From Heloderma charlesbogerti (Eukaryota > Chordata > Lepidosauria > Squamata > Helodermatidae), in the NCBI GenBank assembly GCA_026122225.1, contig JANEZZ010000805.1, forward strand, positions 620,001 through 684,000: DNA of 64,000 bases. Reading direction: 5' to 3'. The position numbers and the translations under genes are program-made. A model generated the notes under the pieces. The model was not told the origin of the DNA. It saw only the letters and a program-made list of their open reading frames with translations, and did no database searches. Position 1 is the first letter of the stretch. Each line of letters opens with the position of its first letter. Positions 55,010-64,000 of this stretch are shown here, piece after piece.

Positions 55010-56259
55010 TGGGTGCTACACTGCCATATAGAATCTTCCCAGGGGTATCAATGGACCCACTGACAATGCAGCCAGTCACAGCAGACAGAGGTTGCTCAGC
55101 TGAGCGGCACAGCTTCACTTTTGAAAAGGGGAGAAAAAGAAGCCCTCAGACTACCACAATGTATAATGATATGCAAATACTTCTCATACCACCTGAACTT
55201 CCTTGTCTGTCACTCAAACGTCTATGCCTTCTCGTAATCTTTGGATGAGTCTTTGCCCCCATCCATTACCCCAAGAAGAATGTTGACAACTTTGTGGTAT
55301 CGGACACTTTGGATCAGCCCTGGCATTTGAACAGTGTATTCTTATTCTGTAGATTATCTCCTGCTGTTTCCAGTAAGCCTTTCCCCATCTTCCTCTCACA
55401 CTTGAACAGAATGCAGCCTTGGTTTGGCTTCTATGAAAATTCAGGCATGACGATTTAGTCATGGAAGGAATCTCTCTTCCAACTTTCACCCATCTCTATT
55501 TTTAACCTCTTGTGCAGTAGCTGTCTAAAGGAGGGTTCACGAAAGGTGAGGGGATTAATCCAGCAATATTCATTAAACTTTCCAGTTGACCACAAGAACA
55601 ACATTTTGAACACTTCATAAAATGTCTTCCTCTGATGTGTGTGTGTGTATTTCAAAAGTATGAATACACTTTTAATTTTCTCTATAAAGAGGGGGTGAAA
55701 ATTGCTTTTCATAGTCATTTTCCTTGAGTACGCAATATATTCCAGAAATGAGGCCCATGTCACCAATGTTTCAAAGCTAATATCTGTAGTATAAGCTTTA
55801 TTGACTGTTCAGTAAGTAATTTTACTATATCATGTACATGCCTGATAAGTGAAAGGCATAATAAAGCTTGATTGACTAGGCAAGGTCTAGACTGTGCCCT
55901 TGTTTAAATTACTGAAAGGAAATACAGTGTTCCACTTGCTTGGTACAATCTTCTTCTCAGTACATTGTTAGATTCCAGTTTCAAATTCTTAGTTATAACT
56001 TTACCCTAAAAATCCAGCCTGCCATTGCTAAAAGCAAATACATTTCAGAGATGTTTCTCACACCTTGTTGCGTTAAATAAACTGAAGGTGATAAACTGGT
56101 TTTTGGTTACTTTTTAGAAGAGACTTTATGCTACAATTCGTTGTTTTATAATATTGTATTTTAATATTGTATTTTACTATATAGTGTTTGCAAGCCTCCC
56201 AGAGAAACATATTATGGGGTGGGCTATATTAATATTCAAAACAAAACAAACAAACTGAC

Positions 56260-56349
56260 CTGTTTACGTTCTTCTGAGTTCAGGAGAAGATAACGTGGAT
56301 CAAATACAATTTTATGTAACTCTTTTTCCCATGTGGAAAATGCTGAGAC
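56260..56349 (-). CDS. TCERG1L: TCERG1L exon (core of first FF domain)
   Basis: The minus-strand acceptor TTCCTTCAG is followed by 30 complete codons, [20 protein letters not shown] then [10 protein letters not shown], and the donor GTCAGT. The two aromatic anchors that name the FF domain's helical core (F and W of AFSTW, F of IVFDPRY) are visible. Phase 0 on both sides. Every residue is compatible with an active domain. Confidence 0.94.
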
Positions 56350-56998
56350 CTGAAGGAATAAGTTGAATGAAAGGGATATAAATGATTTCTTAAAGGCTTT
56401 GGAATAAAGCAGGATGCAGGAATAAATGTCTGAGTGAGGAAAATGGTATATTACCAAACTGCTGTAAGCAACAGTATTTACTATAATGTAACTTATTAAG
56501 GAAGCAGGAATAAATCTTAAACATAGGAATTAAGATTAAAAGGAAAACTGCTTGTGAGAACTAGAGAGAAGAAAATGTATACTTGCTGGGATTAGAACAT
56601 CCATCTATCCATCTATAATCAAGAGGTTTGAAGGCAAGGGCAACATGTATAGGAAAGAGGTCAGGAATCAATGTGATGTATCTTTCATATCCACACCTCT
56701 AGCTATTTCAGCCTTTCCATGTTTTAACAAGTAGAGCCACCTAAGATAAGTTGCTGCCTGAGGCAAAGGGCATAATGCCCCTTCCCCAAATCCACATACA
56801 GAAGCCAGCCAGTGAATCTGACTTCAATACTGGTTATAGTGCAGTGTCCTCCACTGCACCTAAGGGCAGCAGGGTTGCTTAAGGGCTGCAAAGCAGGCCT
56901 CATGACACACACAACCTTTCTTTTTAAGCCTTCCTTTACATGTAGCCTCAGTGGTGTGGGGGGTGCTTCCTTGTGGTGTAATCTCATGTGGCTGTGTG

Positions 56999-57626
56999 TA
57001 GGGATGTGCGAACCCATCCCTGTCCAGGTTCTCTGGGCTCCTGTCCAGCCCCTGCCCCCATTCGCTGGTCCCTGGACTGCGCTTGAGCCCCACACACACA
57101 CTTGGCGAGCAGCCCACACTCACCCCGGTGGCCTCGTTGAGCTCCATGAGCACCATTTTTAAAAATAAAATAAAATGGTGATTGTAAAGATGTGCATATC
57201 TGCATATGTGCAAAATGCGCATTTTGTGCATGCACATATTTGCGTATGCACAAAATGCATATTTTTGTGCATGCACATATTTGCGTATGTGCAGAAATAT
57301 GCTTTTTCACAAAAATTGCACATTTTTGCTCATACACAAATATGCACATTCACAACATGTGCATTTTCACATAAGCAAATATGCACATTTGTACAATGTG
57401 CATTCTCGCAACTACGGAACTATGCACATTTTTGTGATCACCATTTTATTTTTCAAAAAATAGCAACTGTGGAGCTCGAAGAGGGTGCCGGGATGAGTGC
57501 AGGCCGCTCACTGAGTGTGGGCAGGGGGTGAGCGGGGGCTCAGCAAATGGTGCTTAAGGGTGCAGGTGTGTGTGGGGGGGGTTCCACTGGATTCCCAGAT
57601 GGAATTGGGTGCCCACACCATCCCTA
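56999..57626 (+). mobile_element. hAT MITE, GCGCATTTTTGCG palindrome family, 628 bp
   Basis: TAGGGATGTGCGAACCC to CCCACACCATCCCTA, with perfect target duplication GCTGTGTG (56991-56998 and 57627-57634). The central foldback is at about 57168-57450. GCACATATTTGCGTATG appears at 57232 and again 41 bases later at 57273. Confidence 0.93.
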
Positions 57627-57630
57627 GCTG

Positions 57631-57776
57631 TGTGTGAATGATGCAACTATATGGGCAGGGACAATTACAAGGTATTTCTCTACCCAATCAGCGTCCAGCC
57701 AGAATTGAGAGGAACCATTGCATTACAAAGACTCAGTGTGATTGTCCCAGCCTATACAACTGCATCATTCACTCAT
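57631..57776. repeat. Foldback repeat, AATGATGCA arms
   Basis: GAATGATGCAACTATATGGG with CAGGGACAAT is mirrored by ATTGTCCCAG and CCTATACAACTGCATCATTC. The hAT at 56999 inserted at or beside its left tip. Confidence 0.75.
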
Positions 57777-58300
57777 AACATACAAATGTATGGGATTACA
57801 ATACGTTGAAGTGACTCCCGTGCATTCGTGAATATGTCTGAAGGCAGTCCAAATATATAATGGGTACTGGTACAATTTCATAAAAGACAAAAACAATTAT
57901 TTTGTCACTGAATCTTGCTCCCACCCTGATTAGGGAGAAAATTTTGGACAAACATATTAGGAATCTCAAACATTCTGCATGAAGGGTGATAGGGAAAATA
58001 TATACTCAAAATGTAACAGTTGTAAAACTTTGTTAATTTCACTGAAACACGAAGCTCAGTACAGGTAAATAAGCAATGGCACGATCATCCAATAATGAAT
58101 TGGATTGTTGGTATTTATTGTGCTTCTTCATAAAGAACAGAACCATCTCTTAGGACCATATAATTAAAAACCAGTCAAAGAGTTTAGATATAAGGATGAT
58201 GTAATCACTTGGAATTAACCAAACCAAGTCTACTGAAGGAACTGGTATTTGCATGCAACTGAGTGTAATTAAACATGTTTCCATTGGGTAAATGAACTGG

Positions 58301-58378
58301 TCATAGAATCATAGAATAGTAGGGTTGGAAGGGGCCTACAAGGCCATCGAGTCCAACCCCCTGCTCAATGCAGGAAAT
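58301..58378 (-). repeat. CR1 LINE 3' end fragment
   Basis: It has CATAGAATCATAGAATAG (the terminal repeat) and GTCCAACCCCCTGCTCAATG, the reverse complement of the CR1 end at 20560-20644. Confidence 0.9.
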
Positions 58379-58686
58379 ATGAAGACAGAAATATATGAAG
58401 CATATGAAAACATGTGAAGGTTCAGGCTGTAAAATACATTATAAGCCCTCCGGGCATGATCACATTCATACTTTGTCCTTTACATCACCTAGTATTTTGT
58501 ACAACAAATGGCAGCGACATAATAGCATTAAGCAGTAATATATGTTGATAGGAAAGTAATATTAAAAAAGCATTTCTGGGGCACCATAAACCATTACACT
58601 GTTGCAACATGCCTATTACAAATACTGAGATTATATCATGTTCTCATGCATTATTGGAATCAAGCCAATCCAAGCTTATTTCTTAC

Positions 58687-58822
58687 CCCTCTTTCTAGAA
58701 GCATATCTCGAAAATGGGTAATACGTTCTTCCAGTGGGAGTATAATCTGATGTTCCGATGCTTTCACATGTTTCTCTTCCCCTTCGACCTTGTCTAGCTC
58801 AGCGTTCTGAGGATCTTCCAGT
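58687..58822 (-). CDS. TCERG1L: TCERG1L exon (linker and start of first FF domain)
   Basis: After the minus-strand acceptor ATTATTTAAG, the exon completes a Lys codon and reads LEDPQNAELDKVEGEEKHVK, an acidic low-complexity linker. ILPLEERITHFRDMLLERG follows, helix 1 of FF domain 1. The donor is GTAAGA. The 136 bases are 1 plus 45 codons, which fits the 2-base overhang of the upstream exon. Confidence 0.92.
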
Positions 58823-60599
58823 CTTAAATAATGTAAGAGATATGCAGGATGAAATATATATTTTAACCCTCAGCTATCTTTGCAAGCTCAGAGCAGCAAC
58901 TAGCTAAATAAAAGCAGCAGATCTTTGCACACGGTGTGTCTGAAATTTACTGGCTATGTTTAAATATGATACCATGCTCTTAGACAAATGACTAGAACTT
59001 TCCCAAAGCTTTGGCATCAGTCCATTCTTTTGAGGCATTAAAGCAAGGGTGCATAACCTCAGGACTGGGCCAATATCTGTCCTTTTTGAGGTCCCAATCT
59101 GGCCCTTCTGGGTTCCCTGATGGACATTCACCCTTTCCCCTGACCACTGATTGTTTGGTGGCTTCTTGGCTTTTGTACAATTCTAAAAGACTTCTCCTAA
59201 GGCTTAGTTATTGGTAGTAAGTCCTTTAAGCTGGTATTTTTCATCACACCTCTTCTGCCTTTGGTCCTGCCTAACACTGCAATATGGCCCCGGAAGAGAT
59301 TCTCTGAAATGGAATTTGGCCCTTGGGCTGAAAGAAGCTCAGCACCTCTGCATATTATTTTAGCCTTTTCAGAAGCTTTCTTCCATTTGTTCAAACAATG
59401 TGTGAAGGGAGAGTGGGACTGCACACACTAGCCCTGCCCCAGTGTTCCCATCTCAAATGTCCCCACCCCAACCTTCATGTATTGAGGCTGAAGGCCCGTA
59501 GGGGTGTTCTTCACACATTTGGCAATTAGAGACTTCCAGGTGATCAAGAACCCCAAGCACACAGGGTTCCAAATTGCATGAAGGATTCTAAGCACATTCA
59601 GCCCAACCCACAAAGAACCTCCCTGCTGCCTCAGTGCACAGTGGGTAGAGGTGATAAGATGTTGGGGGTAGAACTGGTGTACATAGTCCCACTTCTCCTC
59701 CATGTGTTGTTTGAACACCTTTAGGAAAACTGCTAAAGGGGACTTTTATTGGAGCTGAGATGTCAGATGGTACTAAAATGCTAAACCTTTTTTACTGGAG
59801 CACCATCCTTACTTGGACATTCAGGATCTATTGACTGGTTCAGTCTTACCTCTAGGAAAATTCCTTCCCTTCTCCAATTAGGGCAGAGGTAGTTCACATC
59901 TTCTCATTGTGGAAAAGGTATGAAGGAGTGTAGCTTATTTGCAAGAGATGTTGGGGTGTGGAATAGTTTACAGAATATCCTATTTTGGGAGACTTTAACA
60001 GGAAACATTTTCACAATATATTTTTCTACTTAGAGGTGATAGGGCTTCAAAGCTAGTGAAGTGGTAAGGTATTCTTATCTGTATTTACAAACATCTCCCC
60101 GAGAGATGACCTGCTACCTCTTTTACTCACTGTGCTGACTATATGCTTAGTTGGGAAATAATGAGGGGGAACGTGGCTAATCCTGGGGGCAGGGGGGAAG
60201 GATTTGGCCTGAAGCAGTGATTTCATTATCTACCTTACTATTGCCCAGACATTTGAAGCAAGAACCTCCATCTCTCCTTTTTGTTTTAATTATTTCCCCT
60301 TGTCTCTTTCCTAGCCAGGAGTGGATTGGCGATAGGGCAAAAAGACTTGGGCCTGCTGAACTTGCTAAACAGAGGCTCCATCCATCTGACCAATTCTTTT
60401 TTTAAAAAATGTCACCTCCAAAGTCTGAGATTTGTTTACAGGCCTACTAAAATGGTCATATTGACAACACTCTCATAAATTACTGTTATTATATTGATGG
60501 TATACAAATTTGAAGAACTGGTTCTTAGAACTTGTGGAATGTTGGGACACCCCCATTCAGCACTGAAGGAGCCCTAGAGATCAGTTTCTTCAAATGAAA

Positions 60600-61310
60600 T
60601 AAATCCCCATATGCTCAAGAGATCCACGTCTCATTATGAACCTGCCTGCTTATTAAGATCTGCAGGAAAGGGCCTTGTGAGGACACTATTACCCACAGAG
60701 ACCCGTTTGTCAGGCCAGTTTGAAAGGGCTTTCTCCTGTATGGCTTCCAAAGTATGGAATGCACTTTCTCAAGAACTACGATCGCCCCCCCCCCCCTCGC
60801 TCTCTTGGCTTTTTCATTTAAAAGATGCCTCTTTTAAATTTAACTTTCTAAAACATGTAGGGTTTTTTTTAATACTTTAGCACAGTATCCAAGCCTGCCC
60901 ACATGCCAACAGGACCTACTGCTACCCCAATGGGGAGCTAGAGGTTTTAAAAGCAACCTAAAACAAGCAGAAAAACATTTTTCCAGAATGGGGCAGGTCA
61001 ACAGAGCTTCCTGAAGAAAGCTCCACTGACCTGTCCCTATCCAGAAGCAAGCTTTTCTGCTTGTTTCTGGAGCTGCATTTTCAACTGCTAGCTTTTTGTT
61101 CTGAGAATGGTGGGTCCTGCTTGCATGACATAATGAGCAGGAGTGCAGTGGCAGTAGTGGATACTGCCCTTAATGTTTAACCATTCTTAATGGTCTTGTT
61201 TTTATTGTGTTACGGATGTATTGTTTTAAATTGTTGTACACAGATTTGGTGGCTTTTTAGGAAACATGGTGTATATAAATGTTATGAATAAGTAATAAAT
61301 AATATTTATC
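60600..61310 (+). pseudogene. Non-LTR LINE 3' end (CR1/L2-group), decayed
   Basis: The frame at 60611-60880 includes RLSGQFERAFSCMASKVWNA and then LSQELRSP. This is the terminal motif (...RAFS..A...WN.LP..LR) of L2- and CR1-like reverse transcriptase ORFs. A T-rich 3' UTR follows and ends in GTAATAAATAATA near 61300. Confidence 0.5.
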
Positions 61311-62269
61311 TGAGTGCCTCCAGGTCTGTAGAATGGGATCTATCTACGAGGGATATGGATTGAATATTTCCCAGAATCATTCCTAACAAATCAGCAATTT
61401 GAATATATTATGGTTCCTATAAGATCTCTTTTACTAAGTTTCATAAAAGTGATCTGATTTTCAGAGGCGGAAACAACCTGAATATCAAGTGAAATCAACT
61501 AACTATGTTTGTCCTAGATTAGAAACTTTTAGCCACTGAACATAAATATGTTTTTTATTCTCAAAAGGTTCTAAGTTGTGCAGTTGAAATGGAAAATGTT
61601 AAAACCAGCTTTCAGCTAATAAATTGCATTACCCAGTAAAGCAATATGAGTCCTAGCATATTATCTTGCCATCAATAATTGCATTACACAGTTTCACTCT
61701 AAAATTATACCAAAATGGGTATTGCATGGTATTAGTAGCTCCAAAGGCATCAAATTGTCACTCTTCATATTATAATAGTGACTTGGATATTGTATTAGCC
61801 ATTTTCATTCTCCTCAAATTATAATATCCTGTAATATGATCTATGAAACTTCCAGTCCAATTGCTGGTAACCACAAAGAGTTTTTACATTCAATGAAATG
61901 GATGAGGATCCAGACAGCTACTTCAACAAAGGCAGCAGGACAAAATCTCTTTTTAGTATGTTTAATTAAAAATTATTCACAAATCAAATGTTCTGTGCAT
62001 TTATACTTGCACCTAAAAGGATTATAAAATAAAAAAGAAGTAGGTAAAATTATACCATTATGCAGATTTAAAAGGGTCAAGTGTGTAATTGTATGCGCTT
62101 CAAAGCAAACATACATGGGATTGGGCTGTACCAGTACATTTTCTTAGATTGATCTATGCTTCTCATGTTCTTATTTCTTATTTCTCACTTTTCATTATCA
62201 ACACATAACAATAAATCAAAAAGGGTCATCTGAAAACAATTTATAATCAAATATATGTTATAAAAGGGG

Positions 62270-63130
62270 AACTCCCAAACATAACACAAAACCATGGTTT
62301 GTGCTAACCATACTTAGAACCCACACCATGGTTTGAACTTCCAGACATACAACAGGCAAACCATGGTTTAAGTGCTACCTGTCTGCTTTTGTTTTCCATC
62401 TCCTCAGCTTCAAAAGCTCACTCCCATTTCCATGGTGCATAAAGTCCTATTCAGGCATTCTGTACCTGAAGGGAGCAAACATATGATACAGGGAGCACTC
62501 CAGTCCCATCCCTATCCATTGTCACACTTGTTGGCCTCTACTTGTGGAGGAACACTGTCTGAAGAGAAGAGCCTCTTCAGTGTTCTGGCTCATGTGGAGA
62601 CTATCTACAGAGCTCTCCTCTTCAGGCAGTCACCCTCCACAAGTAGAAAGTCATGAATATGATGATGGAGAGGGGCAGGGTTGGAGTGTTCCATCTTGTT
62701 TCATGTTTGCTCTGTTCAGGTACACAGAACACCTGAATAGGGCTGGGGTCTCTGAAGATAGATCAGTGGCTCTAACTAGGCTCTGTCAATACCTGTGAAT
62801 TTAGACATCAAAGCAAGTAAGCTACAAGTAGCATAAAATGGAGTTTGCAAACCAGTTTCTAAGTGTGGTTTCAGATCCTGGTTTACCAGCCCCAAACAAA
62901 ATATGGTTTGTTTGCAGGCTCAGGATTACATATTTAAAAGAAACCATGGTTTAACTGAATTGAATCTATGGCCATGTTCACACATAATAGTAAGCCAGGA
63001 TTTCTTTTGCCTCATTGTAATTTGTTTAAACATCCAAAACTATGTTTTATTTTATGGCCAAACCCCCCATTTGAAACCATGGTTTGTTGTTGACTTGTGA
63101 ATCCTGGCTTGCTTTAACTGTGGTTTGTCA
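62270..63130. repeat. Nested foldback region with AAACCATGGTTT motifs
   Basis: AAACCATGG-type self-complementary words recur on both sides (62291, 62327, 62358, 62941, 63076). They surround an inner inverted repeat: CCTATTCAGGCATTCTGTAC (62449) mirrored by GTACACAGAACACCTGAATAGG (about 62720), and CTACTTGTGGAGG (62536) mirrored by CCTCCACAAGTAG (62635). Confidence 0.65.
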
Positions 63131-63311
63131 TTACATCTGAACCCAGGACCCCAGCTTGCTCCTGGCTTGTTTTGGTGCCCTGCCCCAGCCATCCACCAAG
63201 CAACAGAGGATGAGGCAAGAACAGCTACAAAATGACTAAAAATCACAGGCTAAAAAGGATTTCAGTTTTGACAGCATTAGACTTTAAAAAAAAAGTATTA
63301 TCAAAACATAC

Positions 63312-63381
63312 TTGTTTCTCTTTGTTTTGGTACTGTTGTCATCACTTATATCCTCTGGATAAGAGCCATCACTTTTATCTG
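63312..63381 (-). CDS. TCERG1L: TCERG1L exon (acidic linker before the FF domains)
   Basis: On the minus strand it reads DKSDGSYPEDISDDNSTKTK then RN, with a split Lys codon at the donor GTATGT. It is a Ser/Asp-rich linker ending in a KTKR basic patch. The acceptor is TTTTAGCAG, so the start could be 63381 (after TAG) or 63378 (after CAG), a 3-base NAGNAG choice that keeps the frame. Upstream exons lie outside the window. Confidence 0.85.
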
Positions 63382-63599
63382 CTAAAAGGGAAAACATGTA
63401 GTTAGACAAACAACAATTTGCCAGTGGAGTAGACCAATCAACTGTTTGTTTAGCTTTTCTTTTCTTAGAGCTAATTCAGTTTCTAAAGTATCCCTTTTTC
63501 TGGCTGTTGGAGATGCCTTTAAAATATTAACTGTCATTTATTTCATTTCATTGTTAATTTTGAAAAGAATGCTAACTTATACCACAGTTCTTGATAAGT

Positions 63600-63675
63600 T
63601 AGATCATGCTGGCTGGGGATGATGGAAATTGTAGTTGCACATATCTGGAGGTCACAGGGTTGAGGAAGGCAGGTT
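63600..63675. repeat. CCCCAACCTGG-family foldback (half copy)
   Basis: CATGCTGGCTGGGGATGATG and ATATCTGGAGGTCACAGGG are the right half of this repeat. The left half is missing. Confidence 0.6.
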
Positions 63676-63874
63676 AGAATGTTTTAGAGCAAACAACAGT
63701 TTTCTCTGTTTGATATGGCTTTTTAAAACATAGGGTATAGTTATTGTTTCACATTTCAAATATAAATAAAATGAAAAAATAAAGCAATAAAGATGATTTC
63801 ATACTTACTTTCTTTTATTACTGACACTCTGAAGGATTTGATAGAAGCACTCTTCTATCAGCATAGGTTTTTTT

Positions 63875-63894
63875 TATTATTATTATTATTATTT
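63875..63894. repeat. (TTA)n microsatellite
   Basis: Six or so TTA units following a poly-T run. Confidence 0.85.
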
Positions 63895-64000
63895 TGGTAT
63901 TTCACTCCTAAGTATCTTTTTGTCATTAAGCTTGACACTCTATGAAGTAATCATTAGCATGATCTAAGCAGGATTATTGTCTCTCAGATTTATAGGGTAA

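Larger units (their letters stand above)
48007..56259 (-). other. TCERG1L intron
   Basis: It holds foldback repeats (48119, 48961, 52129), two tRNA-derived SINE copies (49270, 51300), a retroviral solo LTR (49576) and an L2 LINE (53590). 50052-51299 and 55010-56259 show no recognised feature. Confidence 0.7.
56350..58686 (-). other. TCERG1L intron
   Basis: It contains the palindrome-family hAT at 56999, a foldback at 57631 and a CR1 3' end at 58301. The rest is unassigned AT-rich sequence. Confidence 0.7.
58823..63311 (-). other. TCERG1L intron
   Basis: It contains a LINE 3' remnant (60600) and a foldback region with AAACCATGGTTT words (62270). About 59040-59375 begins GCAAGGGTGCATAACC and ends AGCTCAGCACCTCTGC, possibly another old hAT-like MITE. 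Other stretches are unassigned. Confidence 0.65.
41075..63381 (-). other. TCERG1L: TCERG1L gene, 3' part (five exons and four introns)
   Basis: Transcription elongation regulator 1-like is a nuclear WW/FF-domain protein related to TCERG1. TCERG1 couples RNA polymerase II elongation to splicing; the role of the L paralogue is less well defined. The five exons below join in phase to about 189 residues holding both FF domains and the natural C-terminus. The WW domains and N-terminus lie beyond the right edge of the window. Assignment to the L paralogue rather than TCERG1 rests on the second FF domain ([24 protein letters not shown]) and on the stop directly after it, where TCERG1 would continue with more FF repeats. 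Confidence 0.88.

Noticed and set aside
57175..57531. Cys/His-rich open frames on both strands in the elements at 56999, 45483 and 34261, resembling zinc-finger repeats
   Set aside because: They arise from repeated TGCACATTTT palindromes read in any frame. Both strands give the same Cys/His pattern and no C2H2 spacing is kept.
41075..63381. Assignment of the FF exons to TCERG1 instead of TCERG1L
   Set aside because: The protein stops right after the second FF domain, and that domain's sequence is of the L type. TCERG1 continues with further FF repeats.

Overview
This window is eukaryotic nuclear DNA from a vertebrate, most likely a squamate reptile and probably a lizard. The evidence is the repeat content: a tRNA-headed SINE with a Bov-B-type tail (the Sauria SINE architecture), CR1, L2-clade and L1 LINEs, a chromodomain-bearing Ty3/gypsy element, and very many short hAT-type DNA transposons. 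The host gene is also vertebrate. The species cannot be fixed from the sequence. Nothing prokaryotic or organellar is present.

Host gene: the right third (41075-63381, minus strand) carries the last five coding exons of TCERG1L (transcription elongation regulator 1-like), encoding both FF domains and the stop codon. All introns in view have GT-AG ends and the reading phase is continuous. The introns hold an L1 fragment, a retroviral solo LTR, an L2 LINE, a split SINE-like repeat and several hAT MITEs. Left of 41075 lies about 41 kb downstream of the gene with no convincing host exon.

Left edge (1-2790): a Ty3/gypsy chromovirus integrase, its 520-bp LTR, then a gag start. The order integrase-LTR-gag is that of a head-to-tail tandem. 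It is dead: a hAT MITE sits inside the integrase, the catalytic glutamate is lysine, there is a stop and a frameshift, and a second hAT fragment interrupts gag.

The most striking content is a guild of non-autonomous hAT elements. Ten elements share TAGGGRTG termini, carry GATAGGCTACGT-type hairpins and are flanked by perfect 8-bp target-site duplications (at 619, 6491, 7194, 7817, 22370, 23884, 29218, 38546, 39157 and 44314). Two copies are both exactly 931 bp and contain a palindrome of about 465 bp that is itself built from six smaller palindromes. Shorter copies look like deletions with ends at or near the palindrome centre. Nearly all copies carry outward-pointing splice-donor-like motifs. 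A second set with the same termini but an unrelated interior of TGCGCATTTT-type palindromes lies at 34261, 45483 and 56999. Further hAT-like families with CAG-type ends, also with 8-bp duplications, are interspersed.

The remainder is LINE fragments (L2 at 9880, 15165, 29110 and 53590; CR1 at 5380 and 19650), SINEs, short palindromic repeats, microsatellites and stretches where I recognise nothing. No complete protein-coding gene, structural RNA gene or CRISPR array is present.
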